Of a DNA stretch of 64,000 nt, positions 1 through 7,173 are shown piece after piece. Below the pieces are notes generated by a model. That model saw only the letters and a list, made by a program, of their open reading frames with translations. It searched no databases and had not been told where the DNA came from. The translations under genes and the position numbers were made by a program. Positions within the stretch are counted from its first letter, which is position 1. Each line of letters opens with the position of its first letter. The stretch is taken from NCBI GenBank assembly GCA_905372095.1, contig CAJPNK010000003.1, forward strand, positions 1-64,000. Reading direction: 5' to 3'. This stretch comes from Candidatus Saccharimonadota bacterium (GTDB taxonomy: Bacteria; Patescibacteriota; Saccharimonadia; Saccharimonadales; Saccharimonadaceae).

Positions 1-135
1 AGTGAAAACTTCCCTGAGGAGGGGAAATGAGAAGCTTCTTTGAGGCGGCGACCGCCAATTCGCGGCGGCCGCGCAGAGCGCGTGTCGCCGCCTCAAAGAA
101 GCTTCTCATTTCCCCTCCTCAGGGAAGTTTTCACT
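1..135. repeat. Perfect 52-bp inverted repeat with 31-nt loop
   Basis: Bases 1-52 and 84-135 are exact reverse complements, separated by a GC-rich 31-nt loop. The left arm may continue beyond the window edge. Each arm carries an SD-like GAGGAGGGGAA followed by ATG, so a short reading frame enters the loop from either side: on the + strand 27-143 (38 codons, stop just before the hairpin at 142-167), on the - strand from 109 towards the edge. Either a tiny gene folded on itself, an inverted duplication, or an amplification/assembly chimera. Confidence 0.9.
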
Positions 136-141
136 CAAAGT

Positions 142-167
142 AAAAGGGCACTTCTTGCCCTTTTTTA
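142..167 (+). terminator. Hairpin with T-run, possible bidirectional terminator or leader hairpin
   Basis: AAAGGGCA and TGCCCTTTTTT pair around a 5-nt loop and are followed by T residues on the + strand, directly after the stop of the small + strand frame at 27-143. On the - strand the same hairpin lies just downstream of the promoter at 194-222 and is enclosed by CTCAAAGTA/TACTTTGAG arms, resembling the leader hairpin at 11.5 kb, so it may instead be a 5' UTR element. Confidence 0.55.
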
Positions 168-193
168 CGAATACTTTGAGCAAAAAGCTGATA

Positions 194-222
194 TATATAT
201 CACATATGGACGGCGGTGTCAA
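194..222 (-). promoter_or_regulatory. Strong promoter TTGACA-N17-TATATA, small-gene type
   Basis: On the - strand TTGACA (222-217) is followed after 17 nt by TATATA (199-194) and then by ATCAGCTTTTTGC. The same -10 and initial transcribed sequence recur at 11564-11592 (-) and 30767-30795 (+), each driving a short gene. Transcription runs toward the window edge through the inverted repeat. Confidence 0.65.
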
Positions 223-303
223 TAGTTTCGCAATAATTTACTATTTTTTGCAACAAAATAGCCAAAAATCCCCTTCAAGCCGTAAATCGCCAGTTTTGCT
301 TGT

Positions 304-912
304 TTATTTATCATTTCGGTGTTTTGATTGCCGGGCGCGTTTGACGTACGAAAGAGTTGATTTAAATGCGAGCGGTAGCGATACGGCGAACGCTAAATTG
401 CCGATACCGCGAGCAACTCTGGCGAGCTGGCCCTGGCCGGTGGTTTCGAGACGGCTGCCGACTAGGTGGGCTAGCAATGAGCTGGTTTCGAGCGCTAGCG
501 CCAATTTGCCAGAGATTTCTGGGCGTACGGTTTCATCGCCAGCTTCAACTATCGTTTTGGCGCTGGCAACGGCGTTGATTCCATTAAAAGCTGTGATGGC
601 AGCGATTATTTCCGTTGGTGCGAGGTTTTTGCTTTTTATCGCATAAAGGATGATGGCAGTGACAGCTTTGTCTAGCCCAGCATCCAGCAACGCGCCGAAA
701 TCGCTTGTCTGCCCCGTTTTGCGAGCGACGATGCCGTCTAGAACGTCGATGAACCGGCCAGCGGCAACCTGTGCGATACCAGCAGCGGTATCGATGCGTT
801 TGGCGCCGCGCCAGGCTAGAACCGCGCCAGCAATGCTCATAGCGTTGGGGATGGTGGGGATATCAGTCCTAGGATTGAATCTTGGAATCTTTTCACGGGA
901 CTTAATAGGCAT
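304..912 (-). CDS. CDP-alcohol phosphatidyltransferase family protein
   Basis: 202 aa. A CDP-alcohol phosphotransferase membrane enzyme, which joins a CDP-linked lipid or alcohol donor to an acceptor alcohol in phospholipid synthesis. The family signature DGxxAR-x8-G-xxx-D-xxx-D is intact around residues 58-80 (DGIVAR, then GALLDAGLD), with hydrophobic segments before and after. The length fits PgsA-like enzymes. The actual acceptor (glycerophosphate, inositol phosphate or other) cannot be told from sequence. A TATAAT box lies 16 nt upstream of the ATG. The gene stands alone, with dprA upstream on the same strand. The stretch 223-303 holds no gene. Confidence 0.85.
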   Translation of the reverse strand: MPIKSREKIPRFNPRTDIPTIPNAMSIAGAVLAWRGAKRIDTAAGIAQVAAGRFIDVLDGIVARKTGQTSDFGALLDAGLDKAVTAIILYAIKSKNLAPTEIIAAITAFNGINAVASAKTIVEAGDETVRPEISGKLALALETSSLLAHLVGSRLETTGQGQLARVARGIGNLAFAVSLPLAFKSTLSYVKRARQSKHRNDK

Positions 913-976
913 AATACCTAAGTCTACAATTATACGATAAAAATGACAAATTAGCGAAAAGCTTAAACAGTATTAA

Positions 977-1858
977 TTAAACAAGCGTCCACTGGTTGGC
1001 GCCAAGCGAGCGGACAGTGCCAGTTAGTTCAAGCATGGTTAGCGCAGTATTGAACTCGGTTGCTGGCAGCTGAGTAGCCTTTTGCAGCTGGTCGCCGTCG
1101 CGGATACCTTGAGCGAGCTGTTCGATGATCGCTGTTTCGGCAGGTGTTGAGCCGAGCGGCAGCTTGGTTTGGTCGGTTCGCGCGTCTGGCATGGATTCTG
1201 GTGCGACAACCGACAAAATATCGTCGAGGCTGGTGACGGGTGTGGCGCCTTGTTTGATCAGCGCGTTGCAGCCGGCGCTTTGCGGGCTGGTGATGTTGCC
1301 GGGCACGACGAAGACGTCTTTGCCTTGGGTTAGCGCGTGAGCGGCGGTATTGAGCGTGCCGCTGCGAGCGCTAGCTTCGGTAATTAGTACGGCGTCGGCC
1401 AAGCCGGACACCAAGCGGTTGCGTTCCAAAAAGCTCCAGCGGCCGAGGATGTACGGTTCGGTGTCATCGGTAGAATGTTCGGACAAGATTGCCCCGCCCT
1501 TTTCGACAATGCGCCGGGCGAGCGCGCTGTTGCTGCGCGGATAAATATTCGGTAACTGGCTAGGTACGATGGCGATAGTGGTGCCGCCAGCGTCTAAGCA
1601 GGCGCGGTGCGCTAGCGCGTCGGTGCCTAGGGCTAGTCCGCTAACGATGATAAAGCCGCGGCTAGCCAGTCTGCTGGCAAACTGATGCGTTACCTCGATA
1701 CCGTAGCTGGTTGGCTTGCGGGTGCCGACGATAGCGATGGTCGGCTGGCGCTGCTTGGGTATTTTGCCTAAGTAATATAATGCTTGCGGCTTGTCGTCAA
1801 TATTAGCTAATACCTTGAGATAATCGTTACTATCTGGTGATACTTTATTGATTTTCAT
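977..1858 (-). CDS. dprA: DNA-processing protein DprA (Smf)
   Basis: 293 aa. DprA binds incoming single-stranded DNA during natural transformation and loads RecA. The Rossmann-like DprA core is clear: GTRKPTSYG, SGLALGTDALAH, the ERNRLVSGLAD loop, SARSGTLNTA and FVVPGN. A winged-helix-like C-terminal segment follows the core. The N-terminal SAM-like domain is short. An in-frame ATG further upstream (1942) would add 28 unconvincing residues and would run over the ncRNA promoter, so 1858 is preferred. Its presence suggests that this lineage can take up DNA, which matters for a host-dependent organism without nucleotide synthesis. Confidence 0.92.
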   Translation of the reverse strand: MKINKVSPDSNDYLKVLANIDDKPQALYYLGKIPKQRQPTIAIVGTRKPTSYGIEVTHQFASRLASRGFIIVSGLALGTDALAHRACLDAGGTTIAIVPSQLPNIYPRSNSALARRIVEKGGAILSEHSTDDTEPYILGRWSFLERNRLVSGLADAVLITEASARSGTLNTAAHALTQGKDVFVVPGNITSPQSAGCNALIKQGATPVTSLDDILSVVAPESMPDARTDQTKLPLGSTPAETAIIEQLAQGIRDGDQLQKATQLPATEFNTALTMLELTGTVRSLGANQWTLV

Positions 1859-1879
1859 ACAAATTCCTGTTAAAAAGTA

Positions 1880-1908
1880 TTGACATGTTGTCAAAGGTGT
1901 GCTAATAT
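1880..1908 (+). promoter_or_regulatory. Promoter of the 1.9-2.2 kb ncRNA
   Basis: TTGACA (1880-1885), exactly 17 nt, then TAATAT (1903-1908) on the + strand, lying in the gap upstream of dprA and pointing away from it. Predicted start about 1914. Confidence 0.7.
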
Positions 1909-1913
1909 TGGGA

Positions 1914-2162
1914 TGATTGATTGACCCGAGGTGGTGAATCAAGCACCTTATACCCCCTATTCTAACTTATGTTAGGTTGCGCTAAAAGGCGCACGGCAGT
2001 AATCTACCCTCCACTTTCGTGCCTAGACAACTTTTTAGCGTATACTAACCCCTTTGTCCAGCGGATCACCGTATGTGTGAGGTGGATCACGTATACCCGA
2101 TAGGGTGGGACGAAGGGCAGAATGGCGCTAGGTGATGCCCACCCTTACCTAGCGCTTTTTTG
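1914..2162 (+). ncRNA. Unidentified structured ncRNA, about 250 nt
   Basis: A 350-nt gap between dprA and the next gene holds a self-contained + strand transcription unit: promoter at 1880-1908, no usable reading frame, and a strong terminator at 2125-2161. Several pairings are visible: CTAAC/GTTAG and TGCGC/GCGCA near 1961-1993, CCCTTTGTCC (2050-2059) with GGGACGAAGGG (2107-2117), GGATCACC with GGTGGATC inside it, and CCCTAT (1954-1959) with ATAGGG (2100-2105). I see no GGAAGGAAGC loop of SRP RNA, no tmRNA tag or tRNA-like ends, and no RNase P core. A 6S-like RNA is possible but unproven. Confidence 0.6.
2125..2161 (+). terminator. Rho-independent terminator of the ncRNA
   Basis: GCGCTAGGT (2125-2133) and ACCTAGCGC (2147-2155) form a perfect 9-bp stem with a 13-nt loop followed by six T. 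Confidence 0.85.
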
Positions 2163-2175
2163 TTATCTAATAATA

Positions 2176-2204
2176 TTGACTTTTCGTCATAAAAATAGTA
2201 TAAT
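2176..2204 (+). promoter_or_regulatory. Consensus promoter with leaderless start
   Basis: TTGACT (2176-2181), 17 nt, TATAAT (2199-2204), then only six bases before the ATG at 2211. This is the clearest example in the window of a -10 box placed so that transcription would begin at or next to the start codon. Confidence 0.8.
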
Positions 2205-2210
2205 GGAAGT

Positions 2211-2717
2211 ATGACCGCTAACGACTTTAACTACGATCAGATGCGCCGCGAGGAATGTCAAAAACTTATTCCGCGGGTGTTTCATGTCGAGATGCCAGTC
2301 GACGAATTTTTGTTTGACGATATCGAGACGGGACGCGATTCGTACGCAGTGATCTTTCGCAGCCGCGGTAGTGTGTATGCTCTGTTGATTGCCGAAAACG
2401 GCGCCGAGCAGACACTAGAGGATGTGCGCCGTATCGTCAAGAATATGGGTTTAACCGCCGAAAAGTTCTTGCCGCCAGAGGCCGACCCGCAGTATTTTTA
2501 TCGCAATGGCGTGGAGCTTTTGAAAAGGGTTTATCCGTCGCTGCGACGCTGGAACTACGATGATGTGTGGATGTATAGCCGTAAAGTGTCGTATAGTCCA
2601 GCATTAGTCAAAGTGGCATCGGTTGACGGCGAGATCCGGCGCTTTAATCAGCGTGGTGCGTCGTGGCAAAAATTATTAAATTATTCATTTAGAAAGGTTC
2701 AGGTACGCTATGAATGA
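2211..2717 (+). CDS. Hypothetical protein, 168 aa
   Basis: I do not recognise this protein. It is soluble, charged and lacks signal peptide or membrane segments. It contains a predicted alpha/beta stretch around residues 35-85 and an aromatic-rich segment around 95-130. It is preceded by a consensus promoter with the start codon six bases after TATAAT, and its last 8 bases overlap the start of the next gene, so the two are almost surely one transcription unit and are translationally coupled. Codon use resembles the surrounding housekeeping genes, so it is probably a native lineage gene rather than a recent import. Confidence 0.75.
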   Translation: MTANDFNYDQMRREECQKLIPRVFHVEMPVDEFLFDDIETGRDSYAVIFRSRGSVYALLIAENGAEQTLEDVRRIVKNMGLTAEKFLPPEADPQYFYRNGVELLKRVYPSLRRWNYDDVWMYSRKVSYSPALVKVASVDGEIRRFNQRGASWQKLLNYSFRKVQVRYE

Positions 2718-3705
2718 TATCGATAAAGTATTCCCAGCGCGATACAATCGTTTGCTTAAGCTAGCAGAGGTGCGTCCGCTACAGTTCCGGCAGCAAGCGG
2801 CGGCCGTCTATGCGGCTTGCCCGCGCTCGCTGCGGCGGATGGCGCGGCGCTTTGATCGCAGCGTGCCGATGGCGCTGGAATTTTTCTTGTCTTGGCGCGA
2901 TGATTGCTTACCGCGGCTGCGTAAAATCGAAAGCGCGCCGCAGCAGAAGACACTAATCAAGACAGTGAGCGACAATTTCTTGACAGATGATAAGCAAACT
3001 GCAACATTGTTGCAATACGTAGCACAGCAGAGTCAAAGCATTGAACGAGCGCGTTTTGCAATGCAGCATTATGCAGAAGGTGAAAAAAAGCTGCATCGTT
3101 TGGCGCTAGAGTTTGTTAATCAGCCGGCAGAAGTTTGTTCGCAGCAGGTCGAAGTCTACGTAGATTATTTACTCTACCGTGCGGTTGCCGAGGAATTCGG
3201 TATGACGATCCGCGATCCGCAGGCGCGATTGATTAAGCGCTCATTCCAGTCGAAAGTTGAGCGCCATCAGATTCGCCGGATGACGCGCCAAGCGCGGCGG
3301 CGTTTGAACGAAATCGACGGTGCTACTGCCGAGATTGAACAAGCGCAAAATGGCTTGGTGGCGCGGTTATTTGGCTTGAAAATTGATTATGTGTCGGTGT
3401 TGGCGGCGCGGCAAGAGTATGAAAAAGCCTTGGCGCGTCTCGGTAAAAAGTCAGCTAATAGTCCGGCTAAGCGACTAGCTCTCTACGAGAAAAAGACCGA
3501 GGATCTTCGCGCGGAATATCTGGCTACCGTGCCGGGATTGGCTAATCTGTCGGACACACAAAAAGCTGCCAAAGAAATTGACGGAGTGTTGTTGGCGGTG
3601 TTTGACCTCAGTAATGAGCAGCGCAACGATATTATGAGTTTACTCAAACGCTATCGCGAGCTGATTCGCGAGCGCGAGACGCTGCTGACGATGATTGGCG
3701 ATTAG
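2710..3705 (+). CDS. Hypothetical coiled-coil protein, 331 aa
   Basis: Not recognised. The protein is very rich in Arg, Lys, Glu and Ala, with long helical stretches; residues about 190-240 and 265-331 look coiled-coil. No signal peptide, membrane segment or catalytic motif is evident. It overlaps the preceding 168-aa gene by 8 bp and the two probably work together. The next gene, the Fur-family regulator, is convergent and starts its stop codon 3 bp downstream. A helical scaffold or nucleic-acid-associated role is conceivable from the basic composition but is not supported by any motif. Confidence 0.75.
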   Translation: MNDIDKVFPARYNRLLKLAEVRPLQFRQQAAAVYAACPRSLRRMARRFDRSVPMALEFFLSWRDDCLPRLRKIESAPQQKTLIKTVSDNFLTDDKQTATLLQYVAQQSQSIERARFAMQHYAEGEKKLHRLALEFVNQPAEVCSQQVEVYVDYLLYRAVAEEFGMTIRDPQARLIKRSFQSKVERHQIRRMTRQARRRLNEIDGATAEIEQAQNGLVARLFGLKIDYVSVLAARQEYEKALARLGKKSANSPAKRLALYEKKTEDLRAEYLATVPGLANLSDTQKAAKEIDGVLLAVFDLSNEQRNDIMSLLKRYRELIRERETLLTMIGD

Positions 3706-3707
3706 TG

Positions 3708-4178
3708 TTACTTTGTTGATTTTGATTCTGGCTTTGGCTTGTTTTTGCTAGCACTAGCGCTTTTAGCTAGCTGCTGTTTTTGCCGGCATTTTTGGCAAAT
3801 ACCCTCAAGCTCAAAATGGTGATCAATGACCAAAAAGCTGTATTTTCTGCTGAGGTAATTGATGAGCTGTTCTAATTCTGGGGTTTGGATTGGTGTAGCG
3901 TTTTGGCAGCGAATGCAGTATAAGTGGTGATGATGCGGAATGAATGGCTCGGCTAGCTCGTAGTAGTTCTTCCAACCGACATGGACGACGTTAATGATTT
4001 TGAGATCGTTGAACGCCACCAAGGCGCGATAAACGCTGGTGCGGTTAATAGCCTTGCACTTTTTTGCAATATCGCTGATAGTCAGCGGAACATCTGATTT
4101 TTGCAGCGCGTCGAAGACTTGCTGGCGCGGTTTGGTTAGGCGCAGATTGTGCTTTTTGAATAGATCGTCGAGAGTCAT
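3708..4178 (-). CDS. Fur-family metalloregulator, probably Zur-like
   Basis: 156 aa. A dimeric metal-sensing repressor: an N-terminal winged helix (residues 1-75, with the NRTSVYRAL recognition helix) and a C-terminal metal-binding domain with a HHHH run (82-85) and two CxxC zinc pairs (C88/C91 and C128/C131). The Lys/Ser-rich tail after 135 is an extension. The ATG at 4178 is chosen because the Fur homology begins there, with TATACT 9 nt upstream; longer frames to 4505 run over the divergent gene. Zinc as the sensed metal is inferred from the neighbours: a nicotianamine-synthase-like enzyme, a COG0523 GTPase and a YcgQ/YcgR pair, all typical Zur targets elsewhere. Fur or PerR type sensing remains possible. 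Confidence 0.88.
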   Translation of the reverse strand: MTLDDLFKKHNLRLTKPRQQVFDALQKSDVPLTISDIAKKCKAINRTSVYRALVAFNDLKIINVVHVGWKNYYELAEPFIPHHHHLYCIRCQNATPIQTPELEQLINYLSRKYSFLVIDHHFELEGICQKCRQKQQLAKSASASKNKPKPESKSTK

Positions 4179-4197
4179 GATATTGCAAGTATACAAC

Positions 4198-4220
4198 TTA
4201 TTGCAACAAATTTGCAATAA
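4198..4220. promoter_or_regulatory. Putative Zur operator, 9-5-9 palindrome
   Basis: TTATTGCAA (4198-4206) and TTGCAATAA (4212-4220) are perfect inverted repeats separated by 5 nt. The site sits between the divergent regulator gene and the nicotianamine-synthase-like gene. Its right arm doubles as the TTGCAA -35 box of the + strand promoter (17 nt before CATTAT at 4235-4240), and its left edge adjoins the -10 (TATACT, 4193-4188) of the regulator gene. Binding by the neighbouring Fur-family protein is inference from position and symmetry. Confidence 0.65.
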
Positions 4221-4248
4221 TTCGGCGGATTTGGCATTATGAAACACC

Positions 4249-5016
4249 ATGGATATAGCAATTAAAACAGTGATGAATTTGCACGATTTTGCACCATCGC
4301 CAGACGTCAATGCGGCTTTTTCTGGATTGGTGGCGGCAGCTGTGCAGGCGACAAAGTTACCGAAGTGGTGTAATGATGAGGTGTGCCGCGAAGTGCAGCG
4401 CCGTTGCTCTCTGTCGGAATCAGAGATGGAGATGTATTGGTCGCGGCGAATTGCCACCTCAACCCGTCCGCAGCAAGAGCTGGAAGAGTTTTGGTATATT
4501 GACAATTACCGCGAGCTGGTGCGGCGTGAAGTTGGCTTGTTGGCCGGGTCGGGTTTGTCCTTGACTGACAGTAGCCGCGTGGCGATGATCGGCAGCGGAC
4601 CCCTGCCTTTGACTGCTTGGTGTTTGTGGCATCAGACGGGCGCGATGGTTGATTTGGTGGACGTGGCGCCGGCTGCTTTGGCGCAGTCGCGCGAGCTGGC
4701 ACGGGCGACTGCTTGGCCAGTTGGTAAGTGCTTGGTGGCGGACGGAGCGGCGGTAGCTTTGCCGGATAGTGCTTACGACGTGATTTATGTGGCTGGGCTG
4801 GCGGGTGATTCAGCTGAAGCCAAACAGCAAATTATTGATAATATTTTGCCAGCTCTCCAGCCTGGCGGGCGGATCATTGTGCGTGGTGCTCATGGCGCGA
4901 AAACATTGTTATACCCAGCGTTTGACCCGAATAGTTTGCAGCGCGTACAGCTGCTGGTCGAGTATAATCCTGACGACGATATTATTAATTCAGTATATGT
5001 GTATAAGAAAGGCTAA
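4249..5016 (+). CDS. Nicotianamine synthase-like metallophore enzyme
   Basis: 255 aa. Nicotianamine synthases and their bacterial relatives (CntL type) transfer aminobutyrate groups from S-adenosylmethionine to make metal-chelating opine or nicotianamine-like molecules. Visible family marks: the FWYIDNYRELVRREVGLL segment (81-98), the SAM-binding IGSGPLPLT (114-122), an acidic VDLVDVA strand (134-140) and the C-terminal VRGAHGAKTLLYP (211-223) followed by INSVYVYKK. The length matches CntL and archaeal enzymes. It is divergent from the Fur-family regulator across a palindrome overlapping its -35 and lies 2 bp upstream of a COG0523 GTPase. No histidine racemase or opine dehydrogenase gene is nearby, so the product may be nicotianamine-like rather than staphylopine-like. 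Confidence 0.8.
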   Translation: MDIAIKTVMNLHDFAPSPDVNAAFSGLVAAAVQATKLPKWCNDEVCREVQRRCSLSESEMEMYWSRRIATSTRPQQELEEFWYIDNYRELVRREVGLLAGSGLSLTDSSRVAMIGSGPLPLTAWCLWHQTGAMVDLVDVAPAALAQSRELARATAWPVGKCLVADGAAVALPDSAYDVIYVAGLAGDSAEAKQQIIDNILPALQPGGRIIVRGAHGAKTLLYPAFDPNSLQRVQLLVEYNPDDDIINSVYVYKKG

Positions 5017-5018
5017 TT

Positions 5019-5918
5019 ATGAATGATAAGATTGCGTTATATTTGGTGAATGGTGCGCTGGGCGCTGGTAAAACGACGCTGGTCGATTTTTTAGTACAGC
5101 AGCCTGAGTTTGCTGGTGCGCGAGTGATTGAGAATGAGTTTGCGTCGGAAAGTATCGACAGTTGCACATTGGCGCAACGGGTTGATGAAGTGGCGACAAT
5201 TGCTGGCGAGTGTATCTGCTGCAGCAGCGGCGAGGAGTTGGTTGATATTTTGCACAATTTTGCAATAAGCGGACGAGCGCCAGTGATTATTGAATCGACT
5301 GGCGTCGCTAATACCCTGCGGGTGGTCGAAAAATTGCTGGCTGGTGATATCTTTGAGCAGTATGATTTGAAGCAATCGTTGTATGTTGTGGATGGAGCTG
5401 AAGCTAGAGTTGATGGTTTGGCTGAGACGTTGCTGGCGGAAGCTCAGGCAGCGGATACGGTACTAATCAGTAAACTGGATTTGCTGGCTGAAAATGACAG
5501 TCAGCAGCTAATTGAAACATTGTTGCAACAAGGGCTGACGAAGGTTGTGATGATGGATCATGGTAAGTTTGACTTGGCGCAGCTTGATGGTGCATCGCGG
5601 ATTTTGGATTATTTGTTGCTGCACGAGTCTACGGAAAACGCGGCTGAGAATGTCTTAAATTATAGCGTGATTGATGTGTCTGGCTTGGCTATTGGCGCTG
5701 AGAAAATTGAGAAGATCTGGGCTAGTTTGCGAGATAAATACGGTTTGCGGCGTATGAAAGGCGCGGTCGCTGATGGCGACGAGGTACTTCACATCGAAGC
5801 AACGCCGCAGCAAATACGGGTCACGCGCGGTGCCACTGACGAGTCATTAAAATTAGTTGTCATTGGCGAGCGGGCACGTGATATTACGCGCGCAGTAATT
5901 ATGAAGGGGTTGGGATGA
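5019..5918 (+). CDS. COG0523 (CobW/ZNG1-like) metallochaperone GTPase
   Basis: 299 aa. COG0523 GTPases deliver metals, often zinc under starvation, to client enzymes. Walker A GALGAGKT lies at residues 12-19, the diagnostic CxCC metal site at C65-C68 (ECICC), and a nucleotide-specificity SKLD replaces the usual NKxD. The C-terminal CobW_C-like part is shortened. It starts 2 bp after the nicotianamine-synthase-like gene and overlaps the next gene, so the three form one operon, presumably derepressed when zinc is low. A paralogue with the same layout is at 10137-11105. Confidence 0.88.
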   Translation: MNDKIALYLVNGALGAGKTTLVDFLVQQPEFAGARVIENEFASESIDSCTLAQRVDEVATIAGECICCSSGEELVDILHNFAISGRAPVIIESTGVANTLRVVEKLLAGDIFEQYDLKQSLYVVDGAEARVDGLAETLLAEAQAADTVLISKLDLLAENDSQQLIETLLQQGLTKVVMMDHGKFDLAQLDGASRILDYLLLHESTENAAENVLNYSVIDVSGLAIGAEKIEKIWASLRDKYGLRRMKGAVADGDEVLHIEATPQQIRVTRGATDESLKLVVIGERARDITRAVIMKGLG

Positions 5919-6460
5919 TGGAAGGTACGAATAGTGCGAGAGCGGCGGTTGATAGACTGCTGAGCATGTATGATGAATATAAGACTTTGACAGTAAAGAT
6001 TGCTGCTGCGGAGCGCCATTTGGCATTGGCAAAATTGAAGAATGGCGATGTTGAACAAGTACAAACTAAACTTGACGGTTTGCGACGAGACCAGCAGCAA
6101 CTGTCTGATACCATGACGTTTGATACGCCACTAGTTTGGGTGATGTACAAGTTTGAAGCCTACCAGGACGAGACGCAGCCGATTCGAACTATGCACGATT
6201 TTCGCTTGCACTGCTCGAAACCAGGCTATATTTGTACTAAGCGCTTTATATTTCTTAATGCACATTTGTGCAGTAACGGGCAACGTCCCCTGACGGACAG
6301 CGAACAATACCCCGACGAAATGCTGCTCAGTGAGATTTTTCCGCTACTAAGTGAAATCGAGCGCGATAAAAACTTCTTATCTAACTGGCGCGCGCATGAA
6401 TATTATCAGGAAGATGGCGCTACTAAAAAGTGGCAAGATTATAAACCAAATAATTCGTAA
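5915..6460 (+). CDS. Hypothetical protein in the zinc operon, 181 aa
   Basis: Not recognised. The first 65 residues look coiled-coil; the remainder is a globular stretch with several Cys and His residues (HC..., YIC, AHLC between about 105 and 130) that could bind metal, which I cannot show. The start ATG overlaps the stop of the COG0523 gene (ATGA), giving translational coupling and suggesting a role in the same metal response. Its last 22 bp overlap the convergent DUF1980 gene. Confidence 0.7.
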   Translation: MMEGTNSARAAVDRLLSMYDEYKTLTVKIAAAERHLALAKLKNGDVEQVQTKLDGLRRDQQQLSDTMTFDTPLVWVMYKFEAYQDETQPIRTMHDFRLHCSKPGYICTKRFIFLNAHLCSNGQRPLTDSEQYPDEMLLSEIFPLLSEIERDKNFLSNWRAHEYYQEDGATKKWQDYKPNNS

Positions 6461-7173
6461 GGGTCTTCTGGTTGCGATATCGCGGTAGCGGTAGACTCGG
6501 TGATAACGTATTCGGCTTTGCCGTTTATTATTTTTTGCATCAACTTCCCTTTGACGGTTAACCAGGTGCCATCGCGGTAGCTATTCGCAGGAGTTTTTTC
6601 TACTAAGATTTTCATAGGTATGCTATCGGCGGCGCAGCAGCTGATAACGTAGCGTGCCAGTTCGAAATAATCGTAGCCATAGTTTTGTAGTGTGCCACTC
6701 GAGACGAAACCAGTTATCGTTATGCTAGTATTGTCAAAATACGATAGTTTTTGGCAGGAGTTGAAAGCAGATCGCCAGCGGTTGATCGATACATTCGTCT
6801 CGCCTTCCTTAGGTTTAGGAATATTGCAATAGTTTGTTTGGCTGGCGGTGATAGAATTTTCTCTTTGAGTGACGCTGCTCGGTGATAACGGTTTTGGCGG
6901 CAGCAGATAGCCTGCTAGTAAAATTAAAACAGATAGACACGAGGCGAGCTTGACATGGCGGAATTTGAAACGGTGGCGTGTAGTTAATACTCCGCTCTTT
7001 AATTGCAACACTATATCAATAACCAAGAAAACGATACCTATCGTGCTCAAAATGGCAGCAAAAAGATGGTAGCGCGGATGAATGTAAAAACCGAGCTGAC
7101 CGCGGCAAGCTAGCAGCAAAACATATCCGCAGGCAGCAATTCCGCCCAATGATTTCGCCAAATTAGCCCGCAT
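6439..7173 (-). CDS. TIGR03943/DUF1980 membrane protein (YcgQ-like)
   Basis: 244 aa. The N-terminal half has membrane segments (about 12-30, 34-60 and 75-95). The C-terminal half is the extracytoplasmic DUF1980 OB-like domain with the characteristic RYVISCCAAD motif and TVKGKL strand. In Bacillus the pair ycgQ-ycgR (renamed in some strains) is Zur-regulated and linked to zinc handling. It overlaps the permease gene at 7163 by 11 bp, so the two are coupled and act as one membrane system. Direction of metal movement is unknown. Confidence 0.82.
   Translation of the reverse strand: MRANLAKSLGGIAACGYVLLLACRGQLGFYIHPRYHLFAAILSTIGIVFLVIDIVLQLKSGVLTTRHRFKFRHVKLASCLSVLILLAGYLLPPKPLSPSSVTQRENSITASQTNYCNIPKPKEGETNVSINRWRSAFNSCQKLSYFDNTSITITGFVSSGTLQNYGYDYFELARYVISCCAADSIPMKILVEKTPANSYRDGTWLTVKGKLMQKIINGKAEYVITESTATAISQPEDPYELFGL

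Noticed and set aside
1914..2162. Idea that the ncRNA is SRP, tmRNA or RNase P RNA
   Set aside because: No GGAAGGAAGC loop, no tRNA-like ends or tag frame, and no RNase P core motifs were seen.
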